A stretch of 64,000 bases of DNA, from NCBI RefSeq assembly GCF_000737785.1, contig NZ_JPRO01000007.1, positions 248,001 through 312,000 of the forward strand, in the 5' to 3' direction. Below are positions 8,672 to 16,817 of the stretch, one piece after another. The translations under genes and the position numbers were made by a program. Source of the DNA: Chryseobacterium luteum. GTDB lineage: Bacteria; Bacteroidota; Bacteroidia; Flavobacteriales; Weeksellaceae. Every line of letters begins with the position of its first letter. Position 1 is the first letter of the stretch. The notes beneath the pieces are model-generated. The model saw nothing but the letters and a program-made list of their open reading frames with translations. It was not told the origin of the DNA and made no database searches.

Positions 8672-9547
8672 TCAATTTGTAAACTTCTTAATGTATTCTT
8701 CCCTCTTATCTTCTGAAATCCCCAGCACCTGTTGAACATAAGCATCAATCGAGCCGTATTTATTATTGATTTCATCAAAGGCTGCATCGAGATAGGCAGT
8801 TTCTACCCAACTTAGCTTTTCAAGGACTTTTACATCCATTTTCGGGTATAGGAAATGTAGATTATCTGCAAGATTAAGCCTTTTCAGGACTAATTCTTTC
8901 CTGTAATTATTGGATAAAAGATAATCATTGTAAATTGTTGCCTTATCAAATTTTAAAATCGTTAAAATTAAAGCTGTGATAATTCCTGTCCTGTCTTTTC
9001 CGGCGGTACAATGATAAAGAACGGGCTGATCAGATTCCAGAATTTCTGTGATGATTGTTCTAATCACTTCAGGATTCTCAGTCACGTATTCGCGGTAGAA
9101 ATCAATCATTCTTTTATCCGCATCGGAACCATTTACTTTTCCTTTTAAAACAAGCTTTTTGGCCTGGGTAAGCTGATCTCCTTCATCATTAAAAGCTGAA
9201 TACTTTTTATAAACCATATCAGTAGGAAGCCGGTCGGGTTTATCAGATATTTCTTTTGAATTTCTAAGATCGACGATCTCTTTGATTCCCAGACTTTCCA
9301 GTTCTTTGAACGAATTTTTCTTCAGTTTATGAAGATGGCCGCTTCTGTAGAATTTTCCTTCTTTTAAAATTCTTCCTTCTGAATTTTTAATATTTCCCAC
9401 CGTCCGGAAATTATTTACTTTTTTGATTTTGATCGTTTTCCCGGCTTCATTTCCGCCATATTCAGGTTGTGCGAAATCCTGCGTTTTACAGGAGAAAACA
9501 CAAAATACCGCGACAAGCAGAAGTGATATTTTTATTAACTGTTTCAA
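8672..9547 (-). CDS. Tyrosine-protein phosphatase lipoprotein (Y_phosphatase3-like)
   Basis: The 291-residue protein has a lipoprotein signal peptide ending in the lipobox VFSC (Cys20). It has the cysteine phosphatase P-loop HCTAGKDRTG, with Cys180 as nucleophile and Arg186, and a general-acid candidate Asp in IVDLRN. This matches the tyrosine/serine phosphatase group of LipA/PtpB type. Being membrane-tethered on the periplasmic side, it is unlikely to act on the cytoplasmic kinase Wzc. The start is a TTG at 9547 that overlaps the thiamine pyrophosphokinase stop as TTGA; no Met is available inside the signal peptide. Translation is therefore probably coupled. Confidence 0.87.
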   Translation of the reverse strand: MKQLIKISLLLVAVFCVFSCKTQDFAQPEYGGNEAGKTIKIKKVNNFRTVGNIKNSEGRILKEGKFYRSGHLHKLKKNSFKELESLGIKEIVDLRNSKEISDKPDRLPTDMVYKKYSAFNDEGDQLTQAKKLVLKGKVNGSDADKRMIDFYREYVTENPEVIRTIITEILESDQPVLYHCTAGKDRTGIITALILTILKFDKATIYNDYLLSNNYRKELVLKRLNLADNLHFLYPKMDVKVLEKLSWVETAYLDAAFDEINNKYGSIDAYVQQVLGISEDKREEYIKKFTN

Positions 9548-10191
9548 TATATCCCTGAATATTCTATTTCATTAATTCCAACAAAAAACAACAGGTCTCC
9601 GGATTCATACTGAATGGAAACCTCATCTTCAACTGCAAAATTCCTGGTTCCTATTCTTGAAGTGATGCTTAAACTTCCGTTGGTTAAAGGCCAGTTGAGT
9701 CCTGTGGTGGTTATATTTTCTACGACAGGGAAAGGATATAGGGAAATCATTTTATTTTTGATTCCCTTCAGCTTAAAATTTTTCGGAACAAAATAATATT
9801 CAGAAAATTCGTCGTAGAATTTCAGATCCATTTTATCTTTAAAGGTATAGGCAACGGTAAGATTTCCTAAAAAATGATCCTGCTCACCACCGCTTCCTCC
9901 AAAAACATCCACAGAGGAAAATCCTCTTTCTAAAATAATTTCCAAAGCTTTATGAAAATCCGTTTTATCCTGATCAAGGGTAAGAATAAACTTCCCGTGG
10001 TAGACATTTTCGTCTGACCCTGAATGAGAATCGAAATCACCGGATATAAAGTCCAGTCTGTCTAAAGGAAAACCCAGCTCCTTCAGATAATGAAAAGCAC
10101 CGTCTGTACAGGCAATTAAGCCATACTGATCCGGGTTTGGAAAAGTTTTGGGATGGTCTCCGTTGATGAAGAGTAATGCTTTATCTTTCAT
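9544..10191 (-). CDS. Thiamine pyrophosphokinase
   Basis: The 215-residue protein carries the TPK motifs ACTDGA (~27-32), SGDFDS (50-55), DQDKTDF (73-79) and GGEQDHFLGNL (101-111). The last corresponds to the usual GxRxDH motif with Gln in place of Arg. The enzyme converts thiamine and ATP to thiamine diphosphate in the cytoplasm. It overlaps the adenosyltransferase upstream by 11 bp and the phosphatase downstream by 4 bp, so the three genes form a tight operon. No thiamine riboswitch was seen upstream. Confidence 0.88.
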   Translation of the reverse strand: MKDKALLFINGDHPKTFPNPDQYGLIACTDGAFHYLKELGFPLDRLDFISGDFDSHSGSDENVYHGKFILTLDQDKTDFHKALEIILERGFSSVDVFGGSGGEQDHFLGNLTVAYTFKDKMDLKFYDEFSEYYFVPKNFKLKGIKNKMISLYPFPVVENITTTGLNWPLTNGSLSITSRIGTRNFAVEDEVSIQYESGDLLFFVGINEIEYSGIY

Positions 10192-10750
10192 TCGGATTCC
10201 AGTATTCTTCCGGCTCGCTGTTTATTTTTGAAATATATCTTGCCAAAACAAAAAGATAATCGGAAAGCCTGTTCAGGTACTTGATGAGCTCAGGACGTAC
10301 TTCTTCAGATTCATTAAGGAAAACCAGGGAACGCTCTGCTCTTCTGCAGATGGTTCTTGCCGCATGTAAAAATGTTGCCGATTTTCCACCACCGGGAAGA
10401 ATAAAGTATTGAAGGGGCTCTAATTTATCTTCAAAAGCATCCATCCACTGTTCCAGCTCTTCGATCTCAGTGTCTGAAATAATTAAAGGCAGACGTGATT
10501 TTCCATTAGCCAGCATTAATTTATCAACCGGTGTTGCAGCTTCCGAGCCTACTGTAAACAGATCAAACTGAATTTTCTTCAGCTGTTTCAAAACTTCTTC
10601 ATCCTCAATATGACTTTTTGAAATGCCAATAAATGAATTGAGCTCGTCTATATTTCCGTAGCTGTCTACTCTTGCACTGGCCTTGGAAACCCTTGCACCG
10701 CCGTATAAAGCGGTCTGTCCTTTATCTCCTGTTTTAGTGTAAATTTTCAT
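10181..10750 (-). CDS. Cob(I)yrinic acid a,c-diamide adenosyltransferase (PduO type)
   Basis: The 189-residue protein has the PduO/MMAB signature: the N-terminal ATP-binding KIYTKTGDKGQTALYGG, then DELNSFIG, and the C-terminal ARTICRRAERS helix. It transfers the adenosyl group of ATP to cob(I)alamin to form coenzyme B12. No cobalamin synthesis genes are nearby, so salvage of imported corrinoid is likely. It is the first gene of the three-gene overlap operon with thiamine pyrophosphokinase and the phosphatase lipoprotein. Confidence 0.92.
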   Translation of the reverse strand: MKIYTKTGDKGQTALYGGARVSKASARVDSYGNIDELNSFIGISKSHIEDEEVLKQLKKIQFDLFTVGSEAATPVDKLMLANGKSRLPLIISDTEIEELEQWMDAFEDKLEPLQYFILPGGGKSATFLHAARTICRRAERSLVFLNESEEVRPELIKYLNRLSDYLFVLARYISKINSEPEEYWNPNER

Positions 10751-11046
10751 AGTACTAAATTACTTTATTTTGCAGAATGTAAAAAGTAAAATGTATGAAT
10801 GATTTCTTTGTTTTTTATTCCTAAGGGTGGCTCAGGCCAGATTTGTATGGATATGAATCCTTAATTTAAGAATTTAGATTTTGGCTAAAGCCGTATTGAT
10901 TTGTAAATGGTTCTTTTAAACGGGCTAAAGCCTGTTTCTATTGAATATATTCGATCCTGTTGATATTATATTTAGTAAGGCTAAATCCTGTTGAATATAT
11001 TTTGGTATCAATAAAAAATGACCGGATAAATCCGGCCATTCACAAA
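10751..11046. repeat. Intergenic cluster of degenerate GGCTAAAGCC-type palindromes
   Basis: The stretch has no supported gene. It contains GGCTAAAGCC (about 10875), AACGGGCTAAAGCCTGTT (10918-10936) and a decayed AAGGCTAAATCCTGTTGAAT (about 10978). Two of these are followed by TTGAATATATT. GGTGGCTCAGGCC near 10826 may be a relic of the other repeat family. It looks like a landing place for repeated palindromic elements. Confidence 0.5.
11012..11040 (-). terminator. Terminator of the 194-residue lipoprotein gene
   Basis: Read on the minus strand, GGCCGGAT pairs with ATCCGGTC across a short loop and is followed by ATTTTTTATT. It starts a few bases after the stop at 11047. Confidence 0.75.
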
Positions 11047-11631
11047 TTATTTATTTACCTCTACATATTGTATGACGGTCTGGTTTTTGGGGTTATAGAT
11101 TATTGTACTGCTGTTGGGAAACCTTTTCAGTTTATAATATTCTATATTTTTGTCATTTTTAATATCTTCTAAAAAACTGGTATCAAAAGTGTTTTCAGGA
11201 AGAAATTTTGAGACAAAACTTATTTTGTCGATGATGCTTTGTCCGTCTATTTTACGGGCTGTTTTTTCTGATTTGCTTTCGTCGGAAGAGGGCTGCTTTT
11301 CAAGGAAAGGAAGCAGTATGGCAATATCCGATTTATATTTAAAGATATACCCTTCTGAACCGTTGGGAAATTTAAATTTCTTTCCGGTATCTTCTGAAAC
11401 TACGGGCTTTCCTGCATCGGGAAATACCTGGTTAAATTTCACATCCTGGGAATTGGCTAAAGAATTGATCGATTCGCTTACCGTTTTCTTCACTGTTTCT
11501 TCTACGGCCTGCTGAGCTTTCTGCTGTACGGTTTCTTTGGTTTTCTGAACAGTCTCGTCTATTTTCTCTTCGATTTTATTACATGAGATTAATAAAAAAA
11601 CAGGAATAACAGGCAAAATATACTTCTTCAT
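11047..11631 (-). CDS. Hypothetical lipoprotein with coiled-coil N-terminus
   Basis: The 194-residue protein has a short signal peptide ending in LLISC, so Cys17 is probably lipidated. Residues ~20-60 are repeats of E-x2-K/Q-x2-V (KIEEKIDETVQKTKETVQQ), a clear amphipathic or coiled-coil segment. Residues 60-194 look globular and match no family I recognise. It is monocistronic with its own terminator. It is probably anchored in a membrane and exposed to the periplasm; no function is proposed. Confidence 0.75.
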   Translation of the reverse strand: MKKYILPVIPVFLLISCNKIEEKIDETVQKTKETVQQKAQQAVEETVKKTVSESINSLANSQDVKFNQVFPDAGKPVVSEDTGKKFKFPNGSEGYIFKYKSDIAILLPFLEKQPSSDESKSEKTARKIDGQSIIDKISFVSKFLPENTFDTSFLEDIKNDKNIEYYKLKRFPNSSTIIYNPKNQTVIQYVEVNK

Positions 11632-11733
11632 CTCGAGATTTTAATAGCGTTGCAATTGTTTCACTCATGCAATTTACATCTAAACGGGAAACATACCTTT
11701 ATATTTCAGTAAAGAAATAAAATATTTTTTTAA

Positions 11734-11783
11734 TGTCAGAAATCCTACTGACAAACTGTTGTCATTGGCCCATCATACCTTTG
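11734..11783 (+). promoter_or_regulatory. Overlapping palindromes and -7 box upstream of the DinB-type gene
   Basis: TGTCAG-N8-CTGACA (11734-11753) and TGACAA-N4-TTGTCA (11749-11764) share five bases. They sit immediately upstream of TACCTTTG (11776-11783), a match to the Bacteroidota -7 box TAnnTTTG. The second palindrome covers the expected -33 position, as an operator would. Confidence 0.5.
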
Positions 11784-11814
11784 TATCAACAATAACAAAC
11801 TAAACAATACAATT

Positions 11815-12306
11815 ATGACAACTACAGCAACAGCCACAAAACAATTTATGACATCTGATCAATTATTAGAGCACTGGCAAGGACACAGAAACCTGACAAG
11901 AAGAGTAATAGAAGCTTTTCCAGAGAAAGACTTATTTGAGTTTTCTGTAGGCGGCATGAGACCTTTTGCAAAGCTGGCGGTAGAACTGATCAGCATCGGA
12001 GGACCTGCTTTAAAAGGAATCATCAGTAAAAACATGGAGGCTTACAATGAGGAAGGATTCAACCCAAAAACCAAGGAAGACCTTTTGAAAAAATGGGATG
12101 AAGAAACAGAGGTGATCAACCAATACTTCAGCCAGATCACAGAAGAGCGTTTTCAGGAAACATTCAATTTATTCGGACAGTACGAGTTCCCGGTATACCA
12201 GAATATCCTTTACTTCGTAGATAATGAGATCCACCACAGAGGCCAGGGATATGTCTACCTGAGAGTTTTAGGAATTGAGCCCCCTTTTTTTTGGGAGAGA
12301 TTTTAG
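11815..12306 (+). CDS. DinB/YfiT-like four-helix protein
   Basis: The 163-residue protein has the DinB-superfamily layout. An early His is in LLEHWQGHR, and the C-terminal helix carries DNEIHHRGQGYVYLR, whose histidines normally help bind a metal, followed by the characteristic GIEPPFFWER end. DinB-like proteins are metal-binding helical bundles; some are thiol transferases and many are unassigned. It is preceded by a TACCTTTG box and two overlapping palindromes, so its expression is probably regulated. A near-perfect terminator follows. Confidence 0.85.
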   Translation: MTTTATATKQFMTSDQLLEHWQGHRNLTRRVIEAFPEKDLFEFSVGGMRPFAKLAVELISIGGPALKGIISKNMEAYNEEGFNPKTKEDLLKKWDEETEVINQYFSQITEERFQETFNLFGQYEFPVYQNILYFVDNEIHHRGQGYVYLRVLGIEPPFFWERF

Positions 12307-12491
12307 GCTCACTAATGCCTTTACTCAGACTGAAAATGATGATTCAATTCAGGCAGAAAAACGAAAGTACGGAACCGGAAAGCAAATCAGTCAAATTATC
12401 CATTCATTAAATACAGACCACCCAGATTTTGTTGTTTTGATTTTTTGTCATTCTCAGTTTAAGTACAACTTTTATTTATATAAATTTCTAA

Positions 12492-12523
12492 AACTCCGGC
12501 TTCACGAATGTGAAGCCGGAGTT
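12492..12523. terminator. Bidirectional terminator between the DinB-type and acylase genes
   Basis: A perfect 14-bp stem (AACTCCGGCTTCAC with its complement) closes over a GAAT loop. T-rich or A-rich tracts on both sides make it usable by the plus-strand DinB gene and the minus-strand hydrolase gene. Confidence 0.85.
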
Positions 12524-12527
12524 GTTT

Positions 12528-13628
12528 TTATCCGGGTAAAATATTTTTAAAGAATTTAATGATGTTCTCTTTAAGTTTTACAAATGTTCCGGAAGTCCCG
12601 AATTCCTTGTTATCATAGCCGATAGGAAATCCTTTTTCTACATATTCATTATTCTTATCCAATGTCAGAACCTGGAACCGGTCATTGACTTTCCCGAGGC
12701 TTTCGGTATGGATATCCAAAAATTTCACTGAAGCTTTTTTCGAAAAATCCAGCTGACGGATATCAATGGTTTTAATTTCTTTTTTCAGATCGGAACGGAA
12801 ATACAGATTCATATTTTTCACATCAATTACGGTCTGCCATTCTCCTGCATGAATTGAGTTGAGAATATTCCATGCGTAATCTACAGGTTTCCTGTCGTAC
12901 TGATAGTTTTTCAGCATATAATAAGCCCGGCTGTAGCGGTCTTCCCATTTTCCCTGTTCAGCAAAGTTAAATTTCTCCGGTCCGCCTAAGAAGTCGAATT
13001 TTTTAGTGTCTTCAAAATCTTTTTTATACTGATTATTGCACAAAAGAGGCATCGGCATCTCTTTATCTGTCCATACTCTATATTTTCCATTAAGCAAAGC
13101 GATTGTAGCTGTATTTCCTTTGGCATCACTCAGAAAAAAATGACTTCCCGCGGCATTAGGCCACCAGTCTATATTGGGGCCTTCATTCAGATGGTCTACG
13201 ACTTCCTGTACGGATTTATAATGATCCAGCTGATACTGAATCCATTGAGCCCAGAACATATCCGGCTGTTTAGGATTAAATACTTTTGTTGTTTCTTCCA
13301 GGTAGAGTTCAACCAGAAAAAGTCCTTTCTCATTAACTCCGTAACAGGGAAAATCATATCCCAGAAGATTAAAAGTTACTGATCCGTACTTTGAAGTCCA
13401 TTCTTTAGCATATTTCGTATTGTCTGTTGTGAGGTTTTCCCAGCTGATATTTCTTTTCTGAATGTCACGCCTGTTCACCACGATCATTCCGGGCATTGTT
13501 TTCCAGTTTTCATTGAAGCCAACGACACAGTGGTCTTTTCCTTTTAACAGGAATACAGAACAGGCCGAAAGAATACCGGAATAAGCCAGTGCCCATAATA
13601 GAAAACCGCGTACAAATAAAAATTTCAT
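12528..13628 (-). CDS. Secreted linear amide C-N hydrolase (penicillin V acylase / choloylglycine hydrolase family, Ntn)
   Basis: The 366-residue protein begins with a signal peptide (residues ~1-22). Cleavage would expose Cys23 (SAC-SVFLLKG), the N-terminal nucleophile expected of this Ntn-hydrolase family. NENW and the later NEKGLF and N-A-A-G-S-H segments resemble penicillin V acylase and bile-salt hydrolase cores. It probably cleaves amide bonds of N-acyl amino acids, beta-lactams or acyl-homoserine lactones outside the cytoplasm; the substrate is undetermined. It is transcribed alone and ends at the bidirectional terminator. Confidence 0.83.
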   Translation of the reverse strand: MKFLFVRGFLLWALAYSGILSACSVFLLKGKDHCVVGFNENWKTMPGMIVVNRRDIQKRNISWENLTTDNTKYAKEWTSKYGSVTFNLLGYDFPCYGVNEKGLFLVELYLEETTKVFNPKQPDMFWAQWIQYQLDHYKSVQEVVDHLNEGPNIDWWPNAAGSHFFLSDAKGNTATIALLNGKYRVWTDKEMPMPLLCNNQYKKDFEDTKKFDFLGGPEKFNFAEQGKWEDRYSRAYYMLKNYQYDRKPVDYAWNILNSIHAGEWQTVIDVKNMNLYFRSDLKKEIKTIDIRQLDFSKKASVKFLDIHTESLGKVNDRFQVLTLDKNNEYVEKGFPIGYDNKEFGTSGTFVKLKENIIKFFKNILPG

Positions 13629-13699
13629 GATTTTAATATGAGTTAATTTTTTTGAGTAATATCAGGGTAAATGCAAAGATCCGGCTTTTCAACCTCTTT

Positions 13700-14653
13700 T
13701 TATTCCATTTTTTTTGAAATAGTCATGACCAGATCCCTGAGCTTGGTTTTTAAATATTCAGGTTCCAAAACCTCTGCAAAATCTGCAAAAGTAATCAGCC
13801 ACCGCGGAAAACCCTCGTCAATACAGTCCGTTTCGAAGGTAAGTTCTACATGGTCTCCTTTGTCCACTTCTTCAGTTAAGCCGTAATATTTTTTAGAGTA
13901 TGTCAGATGATTTATTATTTTTTTGTCAACCAGCAACCTGACCTTTATTGCATTTTCATTTGTTTTTTTCCTGTAATCGTTGATCTGTCCGTATTCCTGG
14001 GAAAAATGATTCTGGGTTTTGAAAATCTGCAGGATCCTGTCTACCCGAAACTGCCGGAAATCTTTTCTCATGGTACAGAAAGCCATAATGTACCAGTAAT
14101 TGAATTCAAAGAAAATACCGACTGCCTCAATGGTTCTGTTTGTTACCCGGGAATCGACTGTTCTGTATTCTATGATCAGCTGTGTTTTCTCTGCAATACT
14201 TTCCAGAATAGTCGGGATCACATTTTTAATGCTGTCATCCGACTGTACATAATAATTATATACATCAATCTGCTTTTCAATATTCAGGATCAGGTTTTTA
14301 TCTGAATGCCGGAGTACGGAACGGACTTTTTCCATAGCCATCTGGTAATGATTTCCAAGACTTTGGTGCGAGAATTTCTGCATCAGCTTTTCGGCAGTGA
14401 TGAAGCTCAAAATCTCTTCTTTCGTAAACATAATGGGCGGAAGCTTGTAGCCATCCATCAGGGAATATCCGTTTCCAGCCTCTCCTATAATGGGAATTCC
14501 TGCATTTTCCAGTGTTTTCACATCACGGTAGATTGTCCTGATACTCACATCAAATTTCGCAGCAAGATCCTGTGCCCTTACTGTCGGTTTTGATTGTAAC
14601 TGTGTGAGAATAGCGGTTACCCTGTCGATTTTTTTAAGATAGTGATCGTTCAT
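13700..14653 (-). CDS. YafY-type transcriptional regulator (HTH_11 + WYL)
   Basis: In this 317-residue protein, residues ~5-65 form the helix-turn-helix (ARAQDLAAKFDVSIRTIYRDVKTL-like order, with the SIRTIYRD recognition helix). Residues ~140-220 are the WYL ligand-sensing domain, and a WCX-type C-terminal region follows. WYL regulators respond to nucleic acid fragments or other ligands and often control DNA-damage or defence genes. TAGATTTG at 14671-14664 is a possible -7 box that would give a very short leader. No adjacent gene in the same operon is obvious, so its target is unknown. Confidence 0.9.
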   Translation of the reverse strand: MNDHYLKKIDRVTAILTQLQSKPTVRAQDLAAKFDVSIRTIYRDVKTLENAGIPIIGEAGNGYSLMDGYKLPPIMFTKEEILSFITAEKLMQKFSHQSLGNHYQMAMEKVRSVLRHSDKNLILNIEKQIDVYNYYVQSDDSIKNVIPTILESIAEKTQLIIEYRTVDSRVTNRTIEAVGIFFEFNYWYIMAFCTMRKDFRQFRVDRILQIFKTQNHFSQEYGQINDYRKKTNENAIKVRLLVDKKIINHLTYSKKYYGLTEEVDKGDHVELTFETDCIDEGFPRWLITFADFAEVLEPEYLKTKLRDLVMTISKKME

Positions 14654-14914
14654 ATTGGTATGGCAAATCTATCAATCTTTTTTCGTGTGGAAAATATAAA
14701 TTATGGTTTTAAAGGCAAGAAAATCTTTCTGTGTTATTTTATTCTCTCGCAGATGAAGTGGGTAAAGCAGATGTATAATGCATAAAAATCCGCGGGAAGC
14801 ATAAACATTTATCATAACAAAACTGAATACCATCTTAGAATTCTCTCTCAGATTAAACAGATTCATAATGTGTAAAAACCTGCGAAATCAGTATGATCTT
14901 CGGGAAACAAAAGA
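14654..14914. repeat. Intergenic region with two related ~50-bp repeats
   Basis: Copy A (14743-14800) and copy B (14842-14890) share the ordered blocks CTCTC(G/T)CAGAT, AAA(G)CAGAT, (G/C)ATAATG and TAAAAA(T/C)C(C/T)GCG. Copy A carries about eight extra bases between the first two blocks. The repeat is low complexity in the CAGAT/CTGCG style of flavobacterial dispersed elements. A 64-codon frame across it is not credible as a gene. Confidence 0.5.
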
Positions 14915-16723
14915 TTAATTATCTTTAAAAGAATTCACCAGTTTATCCAGGTTTAAACTTCTGGCAGAAGCATCAAAAATTTCCCGGTACGTGCCATTCA
15001 TCTGAACTAATTCATCATGAGTTCCACTTTCCACTACTCTTCCTTTTTTCATGACATAAATGGTGTCAGAGTCCAGGATCTGTGATAGTGAGTGGGAAAT
15101 AATAACTACGGTACGGCCTTCTTTGATCGCGTCGAGTGAGTTCTTGATCTGTTCGGTAGCAATAGCATCCAGACTGGCAGTTGGCTCATCCAGGAAAATG
15201 ATAGGTGGATTTTTCAGGAATAATCGGGCAATGGCAATTCTCTGCTGCTGTCCCCCTGAAAGCTGGGTAGCATCATGCTGGTAGCCATCCGGAAGGTCCA
15301 GGATCTGATCATGCAGATAGGCTTTTTTTGAAGCCTCCTGAATTTCCTCAAAACTGGCATTCATATCACCATACCGGATATTGTCCTCAATGCTTCCTTG
15401 GAAAATATGGTTTTTCTGCAATACAAGACCAAGGTCATCTCTCAGAAAAGCATTATCAAAATTATTCAGATTGACTTCATCCAGCAGTATTTCTCCGGAA
15501 TCCGGGAGGTAAAATTTACAGAGAAGGTTAATCACCGTTGATTTTCCGGCTCCGCTCAATCCTACCAATGCTGTTGTTTTTCCGTTCTCTATCTTCATGG
15601 AAACATCATTCAGGGCTTTTGTTCCGTTCGGATAGGTGAAATCCACGTTTTTTAATTCAAAATTCCCTTTGATCTCTTTTTCTACAAAAGTTCCGTTGGG
15701 TTCTTTTTCATCATCTGCATTAAGGATTTCAAAATAGCCTTCAGCATAGATCATGGCATCATTCATATCATCGTAGATCCTGTGCAGCTGACGGATAGGA
15801 GCTGATATATTGTTGAACAGCATAATATGAAGCATGATCGCACCAATGGTCATCTGCTGATCCAATACCAGATAAACGGTCAGAAGAATAATTAAAACGA
15901 CTCCGAACTGTTCTAAAAAAGTCTTTAAACCGTCATAAATAAAGTTGGTCTTCCTGGTGAACATCTGGCTTTCCATGAGTTTCATCTGCAAATCGTACTG
16001 CTTTTTACCTTCAAATTTTTCACGGACAAAACTTTTGATCACCATGATAGAATTAATCAGATTCAAAAGTCCCGAAGTCTTTTTCTCCCTTTGATTTCTG
16101 AGCTGGCGGCGTACTCCTCCAAGCTTTTTCGCCTGTAATGAGCTTATATAAAAATAGATGGGAACAATGATCGTAGAAACCATTCCCACATACACATTCT
16201 GCATATACATAATGATGAGGGCAATAATAGCATTGGAAAAAAGCGGCAGGATATCTATGAAAAAATTCTGCACCAGCCTTGTCAGGCTTTCAATACCGCG
16301 GTCTATCCTGATCTGCAATTTCCCGGATTCATGGTTCTCATCATTGAAATAGGCAACCCGGTACATCAGTATCTTATCAATGGCAGACTGTGCCAGGACG
16401 GAACTTACATTGATCCTTATTTTTTCGCCGTAAAATTTCTGCCCGAAATTGATAAAAATATTAAGCAGCTCCTTTCCCAGTAAAATAATAGAGATCACTA
16501 CCAGAATATGAATACCTTCAGACATAGGATGCGGAAGGTGGGTAAGGCTGGTCACCTCATCTACGGTATATTTCAATACAATAGGATTGACCTGCGCTGC
16601 AAGAGCTCCTAAAAAGGTAAGAAACAGCGTCCCGTAGATCATTAAACGGTAAGGTCTGATAAATGGAACGAGCTGCTTATAAATCCCGAATAAAGTAACT
16701 GTTCTGTTAAAAGGTTTTGCCAT
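14915..16723 (-). CDS. ABC transporter ATP-binding/permease protein (MsbA-like exporter half-transporter)
   Basis: The 602-residue protein has an N-terminal transmembrane domain of about six helices (residues ~20-330). The nucleotide-binding domain has Walker A GLSGAGKST (Lys394), the LSGGQQQR signature, Walker B IIFLDEP and the switch histidine in IISHS. The fused TMD-NBD layout is that of type IV exporters for lipids, drugs or peptides. It lies 94 nt after lptB but behind a hairpin terminator, so it may be separately transcribed. The substrate is unknown; lipid A-core flipping by MsbA is one option. Confidence 0.9.
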   Translation of the reverse strand: MAKPFNRTVTLFGIYKQLVPFIRPYRLMIYGTLFLTFLGALAAQVNPIVLKYTVDEVTSLTHLPHPMSEGIHILVVISIILLGKELLNIFINFGQKFYGEKIRINVSSVLAQSAIDKILMYRVAYFNDENHESGKLQIRIDRGIESLTRLVQNFFIDILPLFSNAIIALIIMYMQNVYVGMVSTIIVPIYFYISSLQAKKLGGVRRQLRNQREKKTSGLLNLINSIMVIKSFVREKFEGKKQYDLQMKLMESQMFTRKTNFIYDGLKTFLEQFGVVLIILLTVYLVLDQQMTIGAIMLHIMLFNNISAPIRQLHRIYDDMNDAMIYAEGYFEILNADDEKEPNGTFVEKEIKGNFELKNVDFTYPNGTKALNDVSMKIENGKTTALVGLSGAGKSTVINLLCKFYLPDSGEILLDEVNLNNFDNAFLRDDLGLVLQKNHIFQGSIEDNIRYGDMNASFEEIQEASKKAYLHDQILDLPDGYQHDATQLSGGQQQRIAIARLFLKNPPIIFLDEPTASLDAIATEQIKNSLDAIKEGRTVVIISHSLSQILDSDTIYVMKKGRVVESGTHDELVQMNGTYREIFDASARSLNLDKLVNSFKDN

Positions 16724-16741
16724 AGGAGTGTTTATAACTAA

Positions 16742-16776
16742 AAAACGTACCGTTTCCGAGAGAAAAGGTACGTTTT
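16742..16776 (-). terminator. Terminator downstream of lptB
   Basis: AAAACGTACC and GGTACGTTTT form a 10-bp stem with a 15-nt loop. On the minus strand it is followed by TTTTAG. It lies between lptB and the ABC exporter gene. Confidence 0.7.
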
Positions 16777-16817
16777 ATTCTATTTTTCAGCAAATACTTT
16801 TATAACAGATGCCAATT

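Noticed and set aside
10751..11046. A cobalamin or thiamine riboswitch in front of the adenosyltransferase operon.
   Set aside because: No B12 box, thi box or long structured leader was recognisable; only repeat relics are seen.
12275..12550. A 91-codon frame overlapping the end of the DinB-type gene.
   Set aside because: It crosses a perfect terminator hairpin and has no recognisable features. The DinB protein already ends in a normal family C-terminus, so no frameshift is needed.
14672..14866. A 64-codon minus-strand frame upstream of the ABC exporter region.
   Set aside because: It is made of repeated CAGAT/CTGCG DNA and has no protein-like features.
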